Of a DNA stretch of 6,867 nt, positions 6,664 to 6,867 are shown piece after piece. Source of the stretch: Thioalkalivibrio sp. (lineage in GTDB: Bacteria; Pseudomonadota; Gammaproteobacteria; Ectothiorhodospirales; Ectothiorhodospiraceae); the NCBI GenBank assembly GCA_007133115.1, contig SLNI01000063.1:1-6867 (forward strand), in the 5' to 3' direction. The notes under the pieces are model-generated. The model was not told the origin of the DNA. It was given only the letters and a program-made list of their open reading frames with translations, and made no database searches. A program made the translations under genes and the position numbers. Each line of letters begins with the position of its first letter. Positions within the stretch are counted from its first letter, which is position 1.

Positions 6664-6867
6664 TCAGTAGAGCAGGGAGACCATCTTCTTGCGATACTGG
6701 TTGACGAGTTCGTGTCGGGGTCCGAGGACCTCGAATGCCGCGAGCAGGCCCTTCTGTCCGGCGTTGTCGTTATAAGCGCGGTGGCGTTGCATCAGCTTCA
6801 GGTAAAGCTCCATAGCGTCCTGGCTGCGACCGGCGACCATGTACGCGGCGGCCAGGCGTTCCATTGC
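6664..6867 (-). CDS. cnoX: C-terminal part of a TPR protein, probably thioredoxin-like co-chaperone CnoX (YbbN)
   Basis: Only the last 67 residues are inside the window. The gene enters from the right edge, so its start is not visible. The fragment is two-helix TPR-like sequence: a helix around ERLAAAYMVAGR, then QDAMELYLKLMQRHR, followed by DNAGQKGLLAAFEVLG and the ending YRKKMVSLLY. This ending closely resembles that of CnoX/YbbN, a cytoplasmic thioredoxin-fold protein with C-terminal TPR repeats that holds unfolding proteins under oxidative chlorine stress and passes them to GroEL or DnaK. The thioredoxin domain itself lies outside the window, so the call rests on the tail alone. Another TPR protein is possible. 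It is convergent with dsbC. Confidence 0.75.
   Translation of the reverse strand, partial: AMERLAAAYMVAGRSQDAMELYLKLMQRHRAYNDNAGQKGLLAAFEVLGPRHELVNQYRKKMVSLLY

Noticed and set aside
1..6867. A search by eye for mobile elements, defence genes, CRISPR repeats, tRNAs or a dif site near xerD.
   Set aside because: Every part of the window is filled by recognised housekeeping genes or short gaps, and no direct-repeat array, transposase motif, tRNA-like fold or 28-base dif-like palindrome was seen.

Overview
This window carries eight supported protein genes, two of them cut or nearly cut by the edges, and almost no non-coding space. The DNA is GC-rich. The proteins (MobA, MobB, MoeA, NfeD/slipin, XerD, DsbC, CnoX/YbbN) all look like those of a Gammaproteobacterium. 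A lineage such as Chromatiales/Ectothiorhodospiraceae would fit, but that finer placement is an impression from protein similarity and gene order, not something the sequence proves. I see no IS element, phage gene, CRISPR array, tRNA or rRNA, and nothing that points to recent gene transfer.

Left half, minus strand (about 1-2535): a molybdenum-cofactor cluster read right to left as mobA, mobB, moeA. MoeA inserts molybdate into adenylylated molybdopterin. MobA attaches GMP to make the guanine dinucleotide (MGD) form used by DMSO-reductase-type enzymes. MobB is a GTP-binding accessory partner. mobB and moeA are separated by two bases. The end of moeA has the same TGA-CC-ATG junction, which suggests one more gene of the operon begins at the left edge. 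The only sizeable gap is about 112 bases between mobA and mobB, and it holds a small set of mutually exclusive hairpins.

Middle and right, plus strand (2566-6599): only 30 bases from the mobA start, a divergent run begins. It starts with an NfeD-type membrane serine protease and a slipin (stomatin-family SPFH protein), the classic stomatin-operon pair. It continues with the tyrosine recombinase XerD, whose GTG start lies inside the end of the slipin gene, and the periplasmic disulfide isomerase DsbC, which seems to have its own promoter. NfeD and slipin probably act together in membrane-protein quality control. XerD resolves chromosome dimers together with XerC. DsbC repairs wrong disulfides in the periplasm. 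Whether XerD shares a regulatory purpose with the protease pair is unknown.

Right edge, minus strand (6664-6867): the C-terminal end of a gene convergent with dsbC, probably the thioredoxin/TPR co-chaperone CnoX (YbbN).

I did not find a convincing undescribed system. The points most worth a second look are the acidic insert in the NfeD protease, the likely NfeD target motif in the slipin tail, the slipin-xerD overlap, the CPFC active site of DsbC, and the alternative hairpins between mobA and mobB.
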